Of a stretch of DNA of 64,000 bases, positions 45,788 to 53,299 are shown piece by piece (position 1 is the first letter of the stretch; each line of letters opens with the position of its first letter). Under the pieces are notes generated by a model. It made no database searches. It had not been told where the DNA came from and saw only the letters and a list, made by a program, of their open reading frames with translations. A program made the translations under genes and the position numbers. Origin of the DNA: Ophthalmolycus amberensis (taxonomy: Eukaryota; Chordata; Actinopteri; Perciformes; Zoarcidae); contig JAFEUB010001561.1 in assembly GCA_024529925.1 (NCBI GenBank), positions 147,501-211,500 of the forward strand, in the 5' to 3' direction.

Positions 45788-48700
45788 ACCTGTGTGAGCT
45801 GTGACAGGTGTACCAGGTGACAGATGGGGGCGGAGCTCCCTCGCTGACGCACAGGATGGACTTACTGCCGGCCTCCAACAGAGACGTGATCCTGGGGGGC
45901 GCTGCACACACACACACACACACACACACACGTAAAGACACACACAAACACTGTCTGTCAATCATCCTGTCTCTCTCTCTCTGTCTGACCTTTGACCTCC
46001 AGGTGGAAGAAGACTTCCTCAATGTCGTCCTCGTTGGAAACAGTCGCTGTGTAACTTCCTGTCTGATCCACCTGAACTCGAACCAGCGTCAGTCTGCTCA
46101 CGTACCTGCACATCAATCAATCAATCAATCAACCAACCAACCAACAACGAATCAATCAATCAATCAATCAACCAACCAACAACAAATCAATCAATCAACC
46201 AACAACAAATCAATCAACCAACCAACAACAAATCAATCAACCAACAACAAAGCAATCAACCAACAACAAAGCAATTAATCAACCAACCAACAACAAATCA
46301 ATTAATCAACCAACCAACAACAAATCAATCAACCAACCAACCAACAACAAATCAATCAACCAACAAATCAATCAATCAATCAACCAACCAACAACAAATC
46401 AATCAATCAACCAACAACAAATCAAATCAACCAACCAACGACACATCAACCAATCAACCAACCAACGACAAATCAACCAATCAACCAACCAACAACAAAT
46501 CAAATCAACCAACCAATGACAAATCAATCAATCAACCAACCAACGACAAATCAACCAATCAACCAACCAACAACAAATCAATCAACCAACAACAAATCAA
46601 TCAATCAACTAACCAACAACAAATCAATCAATCAACCAACAAATCATTCAATCAACCAAACAACAACTAATCAATCAATCAACCAACCAACAACAAATCA
46701 ATCAACCAACTAACCAACAACAAATCAATCAATCAACCACCCAACCAACAACAAATCAATCAATCAACCAACAACAAATCAAATCAACCAACCAACGACA
46801 AATCAATCAACCAACCAACGACAAATCAACCAATCAACCAACGAACAACAAATCAATCAACCAACCAACAACAAATCAACCAATCAACCAACGAACAACA
46901 AATCAAATCAACCAACCAACAACAAATCAAATCAACCAACCAACAACAAATCAATCAATCAACCAACCAACGACAAATCAACCAATCAACCAACCAACAA
47001 CAAATCAATCAATCAATCAACCAACAACAAATCAAATCAACCAACCAACGACAAATCAATCAATCAACCAACCAACGACAAATCAACCAATCAACCAACC
47101 AACAACAAATCAATCAAACAACAAATCATTCAATCAACCAACCAACAACTAATCAATCAATCAACCAACCAACAACAAATCAATCAACCAACTAACCAAC
47201 AACAAATCAATCAATCAACCACCCAACCAACAACAAATCAATCAATCAATCAACCAACAACAAATCAAATCAACCAACCAACGACAAATCAATCAACCAA
47301 CCAACGACAAATCAACCAATCAACCAACGAACAACAAATCAATCAATCAATCAACCAACAACAAATCAAATCAACCAACCAACGACAAATCAATCAATCA
47401 ACCAACCAACGACAAATCAACCAATCAACCAACCAACAACAAATCAATCAAACAACAAATCATTCAATCAACCAACCAACAACTAATCAATCAATCAACC
47501 AACCAACAACAAATCAATCAACCAACTAACCAACAACAAATCAAATCAACCAACCAACGACAAATCAATCAACCAACCAACTACAAATCAATCAATCAAC
47601 CAATGAACAACAAATCAATCAATCAATCAACCAACCACCAATCAATCAACCAACCACAAATAAATCAATCAACCAACAACAAATCAATCAATCAACCAAC
47701 AACAAATCAATCAATCAATCAACCAACAAATCAATCAACCAACCAACAACAAATCAATCAATCAACCAACCAACAACAAATCAATCAACCAACCAACCAA
47801 CAACAAATCAATCAATCAACCAACCAACCAACAACAAATCAACCAACAACAAATCAATCAATCAACCAACCAACCAACAACAAATCAATCAATCAACCAA
47901 CCAACAACAAATCAATCAACCAACCAACCAACAACAAATCAATCAACCAACCAACCAACAACAAATCAATCAATCAATCAACCAACCAACAACAAATCAA
48001 TCAACAAATCAACCAACCATCAACAAATCAATCAACCATCAATTAATCAATCAATCAGTCTCTTATTATTATTGCTCTACCTGCTTCCCGTTAGGTGCGT
48101 GGTGGTGATGGAGGTGGTTTCCGTGGCGACGGTGTTGTTGTCTTTGGTCCAGAGGACGGTGGGGGGGGGGTGGGCGTCGACCTCCACACTGAACTCCACC
48201 GATTGGTGGAAGAGAGACGACACGTTGGTCTCACCTGGAGGCCACAGGTAGACGTACCCTCGATCTGCAGAGAGAGAGGGAGAGACGGGTCACCTGTCTG
48301 TGTGTTTACCTGTCTGTCTGTGTGTGTGTGTGCGTGTGTGTGTGTGTGTGTCTGTGTACTCACCCAGTACTGTTACTGTGATGTTTTTCTTCACAGTTCG
48401 ATCCTGCATCGGTTCCTTCACCACACACACATAAACACCTACAGGAAACACACACACACACACACCTCCATCGCTGTGGTTACCAACAAACTAAACAACC
48501 ACGTTACCATGGAGACGGATCGTTTGACCTACCGGAATCTGCCACCGTTGCCATGGAGATATTAATGAAGGAGCGGATCCGATTGGGCAGAAAGTCCGTC
48601 AGAGGTTCGATTTCCTGAACCAACAAAACAGAGAAACTTTACACAGAGAATAAACACGACATAGTTCAGACAGACAGGCAGGTGGAGAGAGAGACAGGCA

Positions 48701-51700
48701 CCTGTCTGCGGGGGAAGTCCCAGGAGAAGAAGACTATCTCGGTGTCTTTGACGGTGCAGTTTACAGTCAGAACCTCCCCCTGTTTCAACACACTGCTGGA
48801 CACAGACAGGTCCACCTCCATCACCTTAGGAACTGAGAGACAGACAGGTGGAGAGAGACATGGTGAGAGAGACAGAAAGGTGGAGAGAGACATATGGTGA
48901 GAGAAACGTAGAGAGACAGACGGGTGGAGAGAGACATGTAGTTAGAGAAACATAGAGAGACAGACAGGTGGAGAGAGACATGGTAAGAGAAACAAACGGG
49001 TGGTGAGAGACATGTGGTGACAGAAACAAAGAGAGACAGACAGGTGGTGACAGAAACAGAGAGAGACAGACAGGTGGTGACAGAAACAGAGAGAGACAGA
49101 CAGGTGGAGAGAGACATGGTAAGAGAAACGTAGAGAAACAAACGGGTGTGAGAGACATGTGGTGAGAGAAACAAAGAGAGACAGACATGTGGTGAGAGAC
49201 ATATAGTGAGAGAGACAGACAGGTGGAGAGAGACATGTGGTGACAGAAACAGAGAGAGACAGACAGGTGGTGAGAGAAAGATAGAGACTATAATAATATA
49301 ATCTATATTTATCTTAATCTATAACTAGAAAATTCCGCAAGACATTTTGACAGTGTGGCTTCTACTGCCCGAAGACGTTGCAATAAATATACACACGCCA
49401 ATACTACCAGTAGTGTCATTCAGGTTCAATGGAGATATCGCTTTTCTTTTTTCTGCATTTTAGATTCATACTCTTGGATTGAACCTTGTATTCGTGTATT
49501 CGTGACGGACAGTCTTGAACTTGAGAGCAGATGTTGCTTCATAGAAACACATAGTTGACAACTTGTGTGTCACTGGTTACCACGTTGATTGGGGCAAATT
49601 ACATACCTTTTGAAATGAGATGGACATCTGTATTTGAGATATATACCTTTGGAAATTACATTTCTGTATTTGAGATGGAAAGACTTGAACTTAACATTTC
49701 TTAACACTTAATGTTAAGATACAGTTACTCCATGGGGCTTTTATTTTGAAAGGGTGGGACTGGGTGGGTGAGAGAGGGGTAGAGGAGACACAATCATAAT
49801 GTGACTGAATTGACTGAATATCTCCAAGTCGTGTGTGTGTGCTTGGGTGCATGTGTGTCACTGGTTGCCATGGTGATTGGCGCACCTGTGTGTTAGAGGC
49901 TAATTAAAATAGATTAGAGTAAACAGGGATTTTCAACAAAACTACCTGTCAAACCTCTGCCCTCTATACCAAAACCATGAGTCCAATCAAACAACATATG
50001 GGAACCATGAGAAAGATAAGACTCTGCCGAACGAGCTGATGTGGTTTTTATGTTTGTGGTGTTAAAATGTGAGCTCCAGAGCAAAATACACAACTGGTAC
50101 CGTTTGCTTTCTTTGAGAAATGAGTGGTGAGATTTAACATGGAGTCTAATGGAGCAGTTGGTTGGAGTTCATGTCGCTCTGCGGCTCTTTGAGCCAAATG
50201 TGTAAATCCGTTGGATTCCATCGACACTTTACTGCAACCAGCACAACATTTCCAAGCTTTTGGGCCAAAATGGTGTATAAAGAGTACAAATTGTGGGAGC
50301 TGGAAGCAATTTCTTTGGAAAAATCACAGAATACTTTTCATGCTCTGCTCCACTCTGACCGTGATGTTATCACTCTAGCGCTGAACATTCTATGCAATAC
50401 ACACCCATTATAAAATCTGAAACAGACCCAAAATTTTCCTGAAACTTAATCTGTGACTTCATGAAAACTGTGCTAGCTATCAAAATGCCCATTTGGCTCA
50501 ATAAAGTGCAGCGTTTTGTCTACGTTTTAAACTTCGAATCATTTTTCTACGGTAAAGTATGGCTAGTCAATATGGGCCCAAAGTTAAGTGTTTTTCTTTG
50601 CTCTCTTCACGCCGAAACCCCATTCAAGTGAATGGAGCGATTTTGCTCAGTTTTTAGCATTTTTTTTTCGAGGAAACGGCTGGGAGAATCGCTGAGAAAA
50701 GTCATAGCACATGATTCCCGATCAGGCCAAACGTTTTGATGTATTTTTTGCGCAGGTGTTGGCAACGCTGTGTGAGGAGAAGCACGCCAAACTTTTAGGC
50801 GGAAGATGGAGAATAAGGTCGGTGTGCTTTTGCACAAGCCGTTTTACGGCCTTCGTGCTACAAAACCACACTGAATAATATAATCTATAACAATATAATC
50901 TATAATAATATAATCTCTATTAATCTTAATCCGATGAGCTCACCTACGATGCTGAACACGTAGTACACCTGAGACTCTCGCTCTTCGTCTCCACGGGTGG
51001 CCGAGCAGACGTACGACGAGTCGTTCAGACGTCCAGTGAAGCCACGGCCCGGCTCGTACGTCATCACTGTAACCGGCGTCCTGCCAGGACGTTCGTACAG
51101 CGAGACGTTGAGTCGTGGGTCGGACACCACGCAGGGGATAGTATCTTCCTCCGTCTCCTTCATCACCACACCTGGACCCAGTGGAACGAACCATTCCTCC
51201 GGACCTGAGGGGGAAGAAGGTAGAGTCAGGAGGTACACAAGTCGGATCAGGAGGTACACAGATAGGATCAGGAGGTACACATGTATGATCAAGAGGTACA
51301 CATGTATGATCAAGAGGTACACAGGTAGGATGGCCATGATCCCTCTGTTATAAATGTTATAAATGTCATATTCACCTTGACCAGGTATGAATATGTCCAA
51401 CGCTCTGCTCTGATAGGACGACACCTCCTCACAGGTGTATCTCCCAGAATTCCTCCAGGTGGCGTTAAAGAGCTGCAGGACGCTGCTGGACCCCTGGTTC
51501 TCAACAACAACCCCGTCCACCTGAGAGTCGTGAGGTAGCCGCCACGTCACATGACTCCACCCCGAACACACCTGTGGAGACAGACAGGTAACTTATTCCA
51601 ACCTAAACACACCTGTAGAGACAGACAAGTAACTTATTCCAACCTAAACACACCTGTAGAGACAGACAAGTAACTTATTCCAACCCAAACACACCTGTAG

Positions 51701-52160
51701 AGACAGACGGGTAACTTATTCCAACCCAAACACACCTGCAGAGACAGACAAGTAACTTATTCCAACCTAAACACACCTGTAGAGACAGACAAGTAACTTA
51801 TTCCAACCTAAACACACCTGTAGAGACAGACAGGTACCTTTCTCTACCCCAAACACACCTGTAGAGAGAGACAGGTAACTTATTCCAACCCAAACACACC
51901 TGTAGAGACAGACAGGTGTTTACTGACCACAGTGAAGTTGGAGGTTGAGTTGAGCAGAACTTGATTGGTTGATGGCTGCAGCTCCAGGCCGACGCCCCCT
52001 TCATAAACAATCAGGAACACACCTGCAGACAGACAGTCAGACAGGCGTCAGACAGACAGACAGGCACCCGCATCAGTCCACCTGTGAAGGTAACATGTTA
52101 CCCACCCAACAGGAAGCGCAGCAGGTTAAGATGTCCTGTTGGTCCTCTGGGAGGCTTCAT
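26207..52160 (-). CDS. pdgfrb: Platelet-derived growth factor receptor beta, complete (26 coding exons)
   Basis: Class III receptor tyrosine kinase for PDGF-B/D on pericytes and mesenchyme. Exons: 52160-52106, 52022-51928, 51571-51376, 51204-50944, 48832-48702, 48614-48533, 48438-48364, 48264-48081, 46105-45990, 45901-45790, 45705-45609, 45530-45422, 43226-43132, 38271-38139, 37891-37787, 37698-37594, 37428-37326, 37152-37031, 36937-36822, 32689-32567, 32466-32355, 29750-29651, 29486-29381, 26766-26661, 26552-26405, 26315-26207. The sum is 3,096 bp, 1,031 residues plus stop, with consistent phases throughout; the human protein is somewhat longer (1,106). Five Ig domains, TM about 511-533, kinase with GSGAFG, Lys612, HRDLAARN (Asp769), DFG (Asp787) and activation tyrosine about 800. 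YMDM and YIAM in the insert are PI3K p85 sites. PDGFRB rather than alpha or KIT is supported by DGGYMDM, SYADIE, the YIIP tail motif and the gene order. Confidence 0.94.
26578..26600 (+). repeat. Poly-G tract in intron 24
   Basis: GTGTGTGG followed by about 18 G residues within the 108-bp intron between pdgfrb exons 24 and 25. On the transcript strand it is poly-C in the polypyrimidine zone. Confidence 0.8.
26925..27905 (+). mobile_element. 5'-truncated L2-type LINE
   Basis: Plus-strand frames encode the C-terminal part of an L2/CR1 reverse transcriptase: QNLGVTLDDQLSFSANI, SRLDYCNSLLAGAPASAIRP, then after a frameshift near 27300-27350 LHWLHVRALIQVKTLVLAYR, APSYLQAVVKPYTPARPLRS and WWNELPTDLRTAESLPIF. 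The 3' end GTCGCTTTGGATAAAAGCGT plus (TAATG)n is the classic teleost L2 tail. In pdgfrb intron 23, antisense to the gene. Confidence 0.88.
27906..29380. other. pdgfrb intron 23 remainder, no gene recognised
   Basis: Contains a poly-C tract at about 28029-28045, then CCAGCAGGGGGCTA (28045-28058, CTCF-like). The stretch at 28240-28900 has mixed composition with short frames on both strands but no recognisable domain; it could be an old DNA-transposon copy. Confidence 0.45.
29381..29486 (-). CDS. pdgfrb: pdgfrb coding exon 23: end of kinase C-lobe
   Basis: Encodes YDLMKQCWDVKPESRPSFSS, the conserved CW-x6-RP motif of kinase subdomain XI, then LVISVGNMLTDNYKK. The phase 2 to 0 exon fits exon 22 and exon 24. 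Confidence 0.92.
29651..36937 (-). CDS. pdgfrb: pdgfrb coding exons 19-22: kinase C-lobe
   Basis: Exon 19 (36937-36822) encodes LTLNDLLSFSYQVSQAMDFL. Exon 20 (32689-32567) encodes the catalytic loop CVHRDLAARNILV, the magnesium-binding DFGLARD and the activation tyrosine in KDQDYIARGN. Exon 21 (32466-32355) encodes FLPVKWMSPESIFQNIYSSQ and SDVWSYGILLWEIFSL. Exon 22 (29750-29651) encodes SPYPDLPLNQDFYSSLQRGY. All key catalytic residues are present, so the kinase should be active. Introns 19 and 21 are almost wholly minisatellite. Confidence 0.93.
29768..32352. repeat. 30-bp minisatellite, about 87 copies, filling pdgfrb intron 21
   Basis: Unit of about 30 bp built from GATGATGTATACTGGTTTAG and ACTGGTGTGT, with 26- and 28-bp variants. 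It starts about 18 bp from the exon 22 acceptor and reaches the second or third base of the exon 21 donor, whose GTAAACCAGTCTAAACCAGT is itself unit-like. Long frames in several phases are artefacts. Confidence 0.97.
32704..33690. repeat. 24-bp minisatellite, about 41 copies
   Basis: Unit of 24 bp containing ACACACAACAAATCACATGT with GTAAAC/GTGAAC alternation. It fills the 3' part of pdgfrb intron 19, ending about 15 bp from the exon 20 acceptor. Confidence 0.97.
33695..36799. repeat. 26/29-bp minisatellite, about 110 copies
   Basis: Unit around CATGTATTGATGAGTAACGT with an optional extra CAT or TAT triplet. It fills the 5' part of pdgfrb intron 19, starting about 23 bp from the exon 19 donor. 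Rare variants GTGTTGATGAG (35431, 35987) and GTACTGATGAG (35567, 36123) recur exactly 556 bp apart, showing a recent block duplication. Confidence 0.97.
37031..37152 (-). CDS. pdgfrb: pdgfrb coding exon 18: kinase insert
   Basis: Encodes SDSDGGYMDMNKEENVQYIA followed by MKELSYADIEPAVYETPYTP. YMDM and YIAM are YxxM motifs for PI3-kinase p85; YADI is conserved with human PDGFRB. The insert is shorter than in the human protein, and the RasGAP-site neighbourhood (human YMAP) reads YETP. Confidence 0.92.
37158..37320. repeat. (AG)n and (CA)n runs in pdgfrb intron 17
   Basis: Two blocks of GAGAGA and ACACAC with an intervening near-duplicate segment (GACCATCAATACACACACAG-like), filling the 173-bp intron. 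Confidence 0.85.
37326..37891 (-). CDS. pdgfrb: pdgfrb coding exons 15-17: kinase N-lobe
   Basis: Exon 15 (37891-37787): glycine loop GSGAFGRVVMAS and catalytic lysine in TKVAVKMVK. Exon 16 (37698-37594): SLMSELKVFVHLGPHLNMVN and LLGACTRG. Exon 17 (37428-37326): hinge region PVYLITEFCRHGDLVNYLQR then NKHTFLQ, a strong PDGFR signature. Phases 1-1-1-2. Confidence 0.93.
37480..37592. repeat. 11-bp repeat in pdgfrb intron 16
   Basis: About nine copies of TAAGTCAGGAT abut the donor of exon 16. Confidence 0.9.
37900..38035. repeat. (GACA)n/(GAGA)n repeat in intron 14
   Basis: Purine-rich GACAGACAGAGAGA sequence directly upstream of the exon 15 acceptor; it is a polypyrimidine tract on the transcript strand. 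Confidence 0.85.
38139..38271 (-). CDS. pdgfrb: pdgfrb coding exon 14: juxtamembrane domain
   Basis: Encodes KPRYEVRWKLIESVSPDGQL, then YSYLNPAHLPYDSSWEVPRD. The paired tyrosines of YSYLNP match the Src-family docking site (YIYVDP in human). Phase 0 in, phase 1 out. Confidence 0.94.
38284..38395. repeat. Left remnant of the 33-bp minisatellite
   Basis: (ACT)n followed by about two units of the array found at 41155-43115. The two parts are separated by a LINE insertion. Confidence 0.85.
38396..41153 (-). mobile_element. CR1/Rex1-group LINE, near full length but broken
   Basis: 5' end near 41153. A minus-strand frame at 41148-40486 has apurinic endonuclease motifs (LSNVRSLCNKLDELQLLV, LCFTETWLCGSIPD, GGGICFYSN). 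The middle part at 40148-39870 has a linker (DWDVFRTATNSLDEY, KPWFTAEL). A frame at 39704-38802 has reverse-transcriptase motifs (STGSPQGCVL, LADDTTLIGLISGGDE, SITVWYAAATAKDKGRLQRI). The 3' tail (AACCGTTTATTGC... on plus 38400-38460) is typical. Several frameshifts make it defective. It sits within the 33-bp array in pdgfrb intron 13, sense to the gene. Confidence 0.85.
41155..43118. repeat. 33-bp minisatellite, about 59 copies
   Basis: Unit of 33 bp containing AGTATAATAGTACTACTGTA and CCACTGAAACAG. Because 33 is divisible by three, it reads as LLYCCFSGTVV repeats on the minus strand. It reaches within about 15 bp of the donor of pdgfrb exon 13. Confidence 0.97.
43132..43226 (-). CDS. pdgfrb: pdgfrb coding exon 13: transmembrane helix
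   Basis: Encodes QSQVAILAAVLVLVVIAVVF then LIILILLWRK, a single hydrophobic helix with a basic stop-transfer end. Phase 1 in and 0 out. The acceptor at CTCCAG (43228-43227) was chosen because it keeps this frame. Confidence 0.92.
43235..43354. repeat. (AGAGAC)n/(AG)n repeat
   Basis: About 120 bp of AG dinucleotide after five AGAGAC units, immediately upstream of pdgfrb exon 13. On the transcript strand it is a long polypyrimidine tract. Confidence 0.95.
43358..43960 (-). mobile_element. LINE 3' fragment (L1/Tx1-like)
   Basis: Minus-strand frame 43695-43423 encodes KWKLLNHLVGEAKLSIYKSR, ALPMFIALVRARVWVDFRYF and NNMKDFIEKWCYS. Upstream, in degraded frame, is CPFCEEVETVFHCFYYC, a cysteine/histidine motif common near the C-terminus of L1/Tx1-group ORF2 proteins. 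5'-truncated. In pdgfrb intron 12. Confidence 0.6.
44085..44670 (+). pseudogene. hAT transposase N-terminal relic (ZBED-like zinc finger)
   Basis: The plus frame from 44085 gives MLNWLKSGKL and an acidic linker, then shifts frame at an A9 tract near 44422. It continues as EKYLCLGFTWIGNADSPKPQ, CVVCSEVLANSCLKPSYLRC, HLNTK, matching the BED-type zinc finger of ZBED5/FAM200-like hAT transposases, then NNTVSRRIDALSEDI. Most of the catalytic core is deleted. GTTTGGGAACCGCTGCTCTA at 45097-45116 may be the element's right end. Confidence 0.65.
45030..45050 (+). repeat. Poly-G tract
   Basis: About 20 consecutive G residues following a T-rich stretch, within the degenerate hAT remnant; length is probably uncertain in the assembly. 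Confidence 0.9.
45325..45415. repeat. Palindromic AGTACTACAGTAGTACT repeats
   Basis: Tandem, self-complementary AGTAGTACTACTGCAGTACT units directly downstream of the pdgfrb exon 12 donor. They could fold into hairpins in DNA or pre-mRNA. Confidence 0.85.
45422..45901 (-). CDS. pdgfrb: pdgfrb coding exons 10-12: Ig domain 5
   Basis: Exon 10 (45901-45790): PPRITSLLEAGSKSILCVSE, with SVTWYTC. Exon 11 (45705-45609): CSNLTGGWRSLSAASEGVVL, EQRGVTQ. Exon 12 (45530-45422): SVLTLQSHTSVSAVRCEAKN, SAGRGARDLRVL. Both Ig cysteines are present; Ig5 is membrane-proximal. Confidence 0.9.
45757..45785. repeat. (TG)n and (CA)n runs flanking exon 10
   Basis: A TG run at 45757-45785 and a CA run at about 45905-45931 lie on either side of pdgfrb exon 10. 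Short dinucleotide repeats, no further feature. Confidence 0.9.
45990..48264 (-). CDS. pdgfrb: pdgfrb coding exons 8-9: Ig domain 4
   Basis: Exon 8 (48264-48081) encodes GYVYLWPPGETNVSSLFHQS and AHPPPTVLWTKDNNTVATET; PPPTVLW is a strong PDGFRB signature. Exon 9 (46105-45990) encodes YVSRLTLVRVQVDQTGSYTA then TVSNEDDIEEVFFHLEV. As in the family, Ig4 lacks the disulfide. An eight-C run codes part of HPPPT in exon 8. Confidence 0.92.
46108..48058. repeat. (CAAT/CAAC)n repeat filling pdgfrb intron 8
   Basis: About 1.95 kb of mixed CAAT, CAAC and ACAACAAAT units, extending to within a few bases of the exon 9 acceptor and about 20 bp of the exon 8 donor. It yields Asn/Gln/Ser/Thr-rich frames that are not genes. 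Confidence 0.97.
48364..48832 (-). CDS. pdgfrb: pdgfrb coding exons 5-7: Ig domain 3
   Basis: Exon 5 (48832-48702): VSSSVLKQGEVLTVNCTVKD, FFSWDFPRRQ. Exon 6 (48614-48533): EIEPLTDFLPNRIRSFINIS. Exon 7 (48438-48364): GVYVCVVKEPMQDRTVKKNI. Ig2-Ig3 form the PDGF-binding surface in the family. Phases 1-0-1-1. Confidence 0.92.
48840..49290. repeat. GAGAGACAGACAGGTGG-type repeat in pdgfrb intron 4
   Basis: Imperfect units of about 25-40 bp made of GAGAGACATGTGGTGAGAGA-like sequence directly upstream of the exon 5 acceptor. Confidence 0.85.
49310..50890. mobile_element. Unclassified insertion in pdgfrb intron 4
   Basis: About 1.55 kb without recognisable coding sequence, flanked on both sides by AT-rich copies of AATAATATAATCTATA (about 49290 and 50875). 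Composition differs from the neighbouring repeat tracts. Could be a non-autonomous element with duplicated target, or ordinary intron between members of an AT-rich repeat. Confidence 0.35.
50944..51204 (-). CDS. pdgfrb: pdgfrb coding exon 4: Ig domain 2
   Basis: Encodes EEWFVPLGPGVVMKETEEDT then IPCVVSDPRLNVSLYERPGR and SYVCSATRGDEERESQVYYV. Both Ig cysteines and the family's IPC-DP-L pattern are present. Phase 1 in and out, 87 codons. Confidence 0.93.
51225..51328. repeat. 20-bp repeat in pdgfrb intron 3
   Basis: Five or six copies of an AGGTACACATGTATGATCAA-like unit, just upstream of the exon 4 acceptor. Confidence 0.85.
51376..51571 (-). CDS. pdgfrb: pdgfrb coding exon 3: Ig domain 1
   Basis: Encodes VCSGWSHVTWRLPHDSQVDG, SSVLQLFNATWRNSGRYTCE and SRALDIFIPGQ, with the two Ig cysteines. 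Phase 0 in, phase 1 out. The acceptor at 51573-51572 is the most downstream of a tandem series of near-identical acceptor copies. Confidence 0.92.
51572..51921. repeat. 41-bp repeat of a splice-acceptor region, filling pdgfrb intron 2
   Basis: About eight units of roughly 41 bp. On the transcript strand each reads pyrimidine tract, CTGTCTGTCTCTACAG, then GTGTGTTTAGG or GTGTGTTTGGG, copying the end of intron 2 plus the first dozen bases of exon 3 (real junction CTCCACAG/GTGTGTTCGGG). Confidence 0.92.
51928..52160 (-). CDS. pdgfrb: pdgfrb coding exons 1-2: signal peptide and N-terminus
   Basis: ATG at 52160 opens MKPPRGPTGHLNLLRFLLG in exon 1 (to 52106). Exon 2 (52022-51928) continues VFLIVYEGGVGLELQPSTNQ and ends NSTSNFTV. 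Together they form a signal peptide and the first strand of Ig1. The exon 1 donor was set at 52106 because phase 1 is needed for exon 2. A splice acceptor (GGTCAG at 52177-52172) eleven bases before the ATG indicates an upstream non-coding exon not located here. Confidence 0.82.
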
Positions 52161-52171
52161 GTCCGCTGATC

Positions 52172-52831
52172 CTGACCAACAACACAGGAGAGATTTCAAA
52201 ATAAAAGTCTCATCTGACTTATGTAAATGTAGTTTATGGCGCTGTTAGATTGCTGTTAAACCGCCCCTTTAACACGTGTCTTTTTTGACTGCAGTAAAAA
52301 TGCTTCTGAAAGTCTAAACTAATAATTGTGGATTGAAGCAGAATATTTCATTAAACAAAAACATTTTAAAAATGCTTACATCGCCCTTTTTTTACTAGAT
52401 TTTGATGTTTGGACTGAGATCATTACGCTGTATGTGTGTCAGTCTCAGAAGGTGACGCAGGGTGGATGTCAACGGTCGAAGAGGAGAGACAATGAGCATG
52501 CGGACCAGCTTTTATGGTCTGCAGAGCAAGCTGAGCTTCATCAAGCTGACGACCCTCTCTGGCCAGGACAGCCTTCAGGACAGTGGGAGGGGCACATTCA
52601 GTGAGGATTAAAATCTTTATTTAAATAACTTCTGATGAAGTGATGACAGATGAGGTCTGTTTACCAGGCCGAGAATTATGGGTAATGTTTTAATTTAAAG
52701 TCAGTTTCTATGTGACTGTTATTAAAGCAACAACTACGGAAAGTTTCAGATTCACTGAAGGTCTTTTATTCTGAAATCCGTCTGCAGTCGGTTTAACGTC
52801 ACAGAAACAGACTGTCTGATGGTTATAACAG

Positions 52832-52882
<51 letters not shown>

Positions 52883-53290
52883 AGGAATGTGAGTCGACCA
52901 CCGAAGAAGAAAATAAACAGAGAAGTATTTCCTGTGGGTAGAAGAGGTGGGAAGCGTTCCAGCAGTTTTCAGCCAATCACAGCCAAAGTGGCTTCACTTC
53001 AGTTAAATCTGCCCCGATTTTAGTCCTGCAGGACCACAGCGATGTCACTGATGATGTCACTGGTATGCAATGTTGGGACGTAGTCACAGAGATCTCACTT
53101 CACATGTCTCATGAGACAGACAGGTTTATATTCAAAAGATTAAAGAGATCAAGATTCCAAAAGGCAGAAGGTCCTGCAGACCGGTAAAAGGTAACAGGTA
53201 ACATGCAGATAACATTAACAGGAAACAGGTAACAGGTAACATGCAGGTAAAAAGAAACTGCATAACAATGATGATCTGAGTAAGAACAAA
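52172..53290. other. pdgfrb 5' flank or first intron, no gene seen
   Basis: Mostly unique sequence with a (TG)n run at 52837-52880. No recognisable exon of another gene. The 5' untranslated exon of pdgfrb may lie here or further right. Confidence 0.5.
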
Positions 53291-53299
53291 ACCGTAAAC

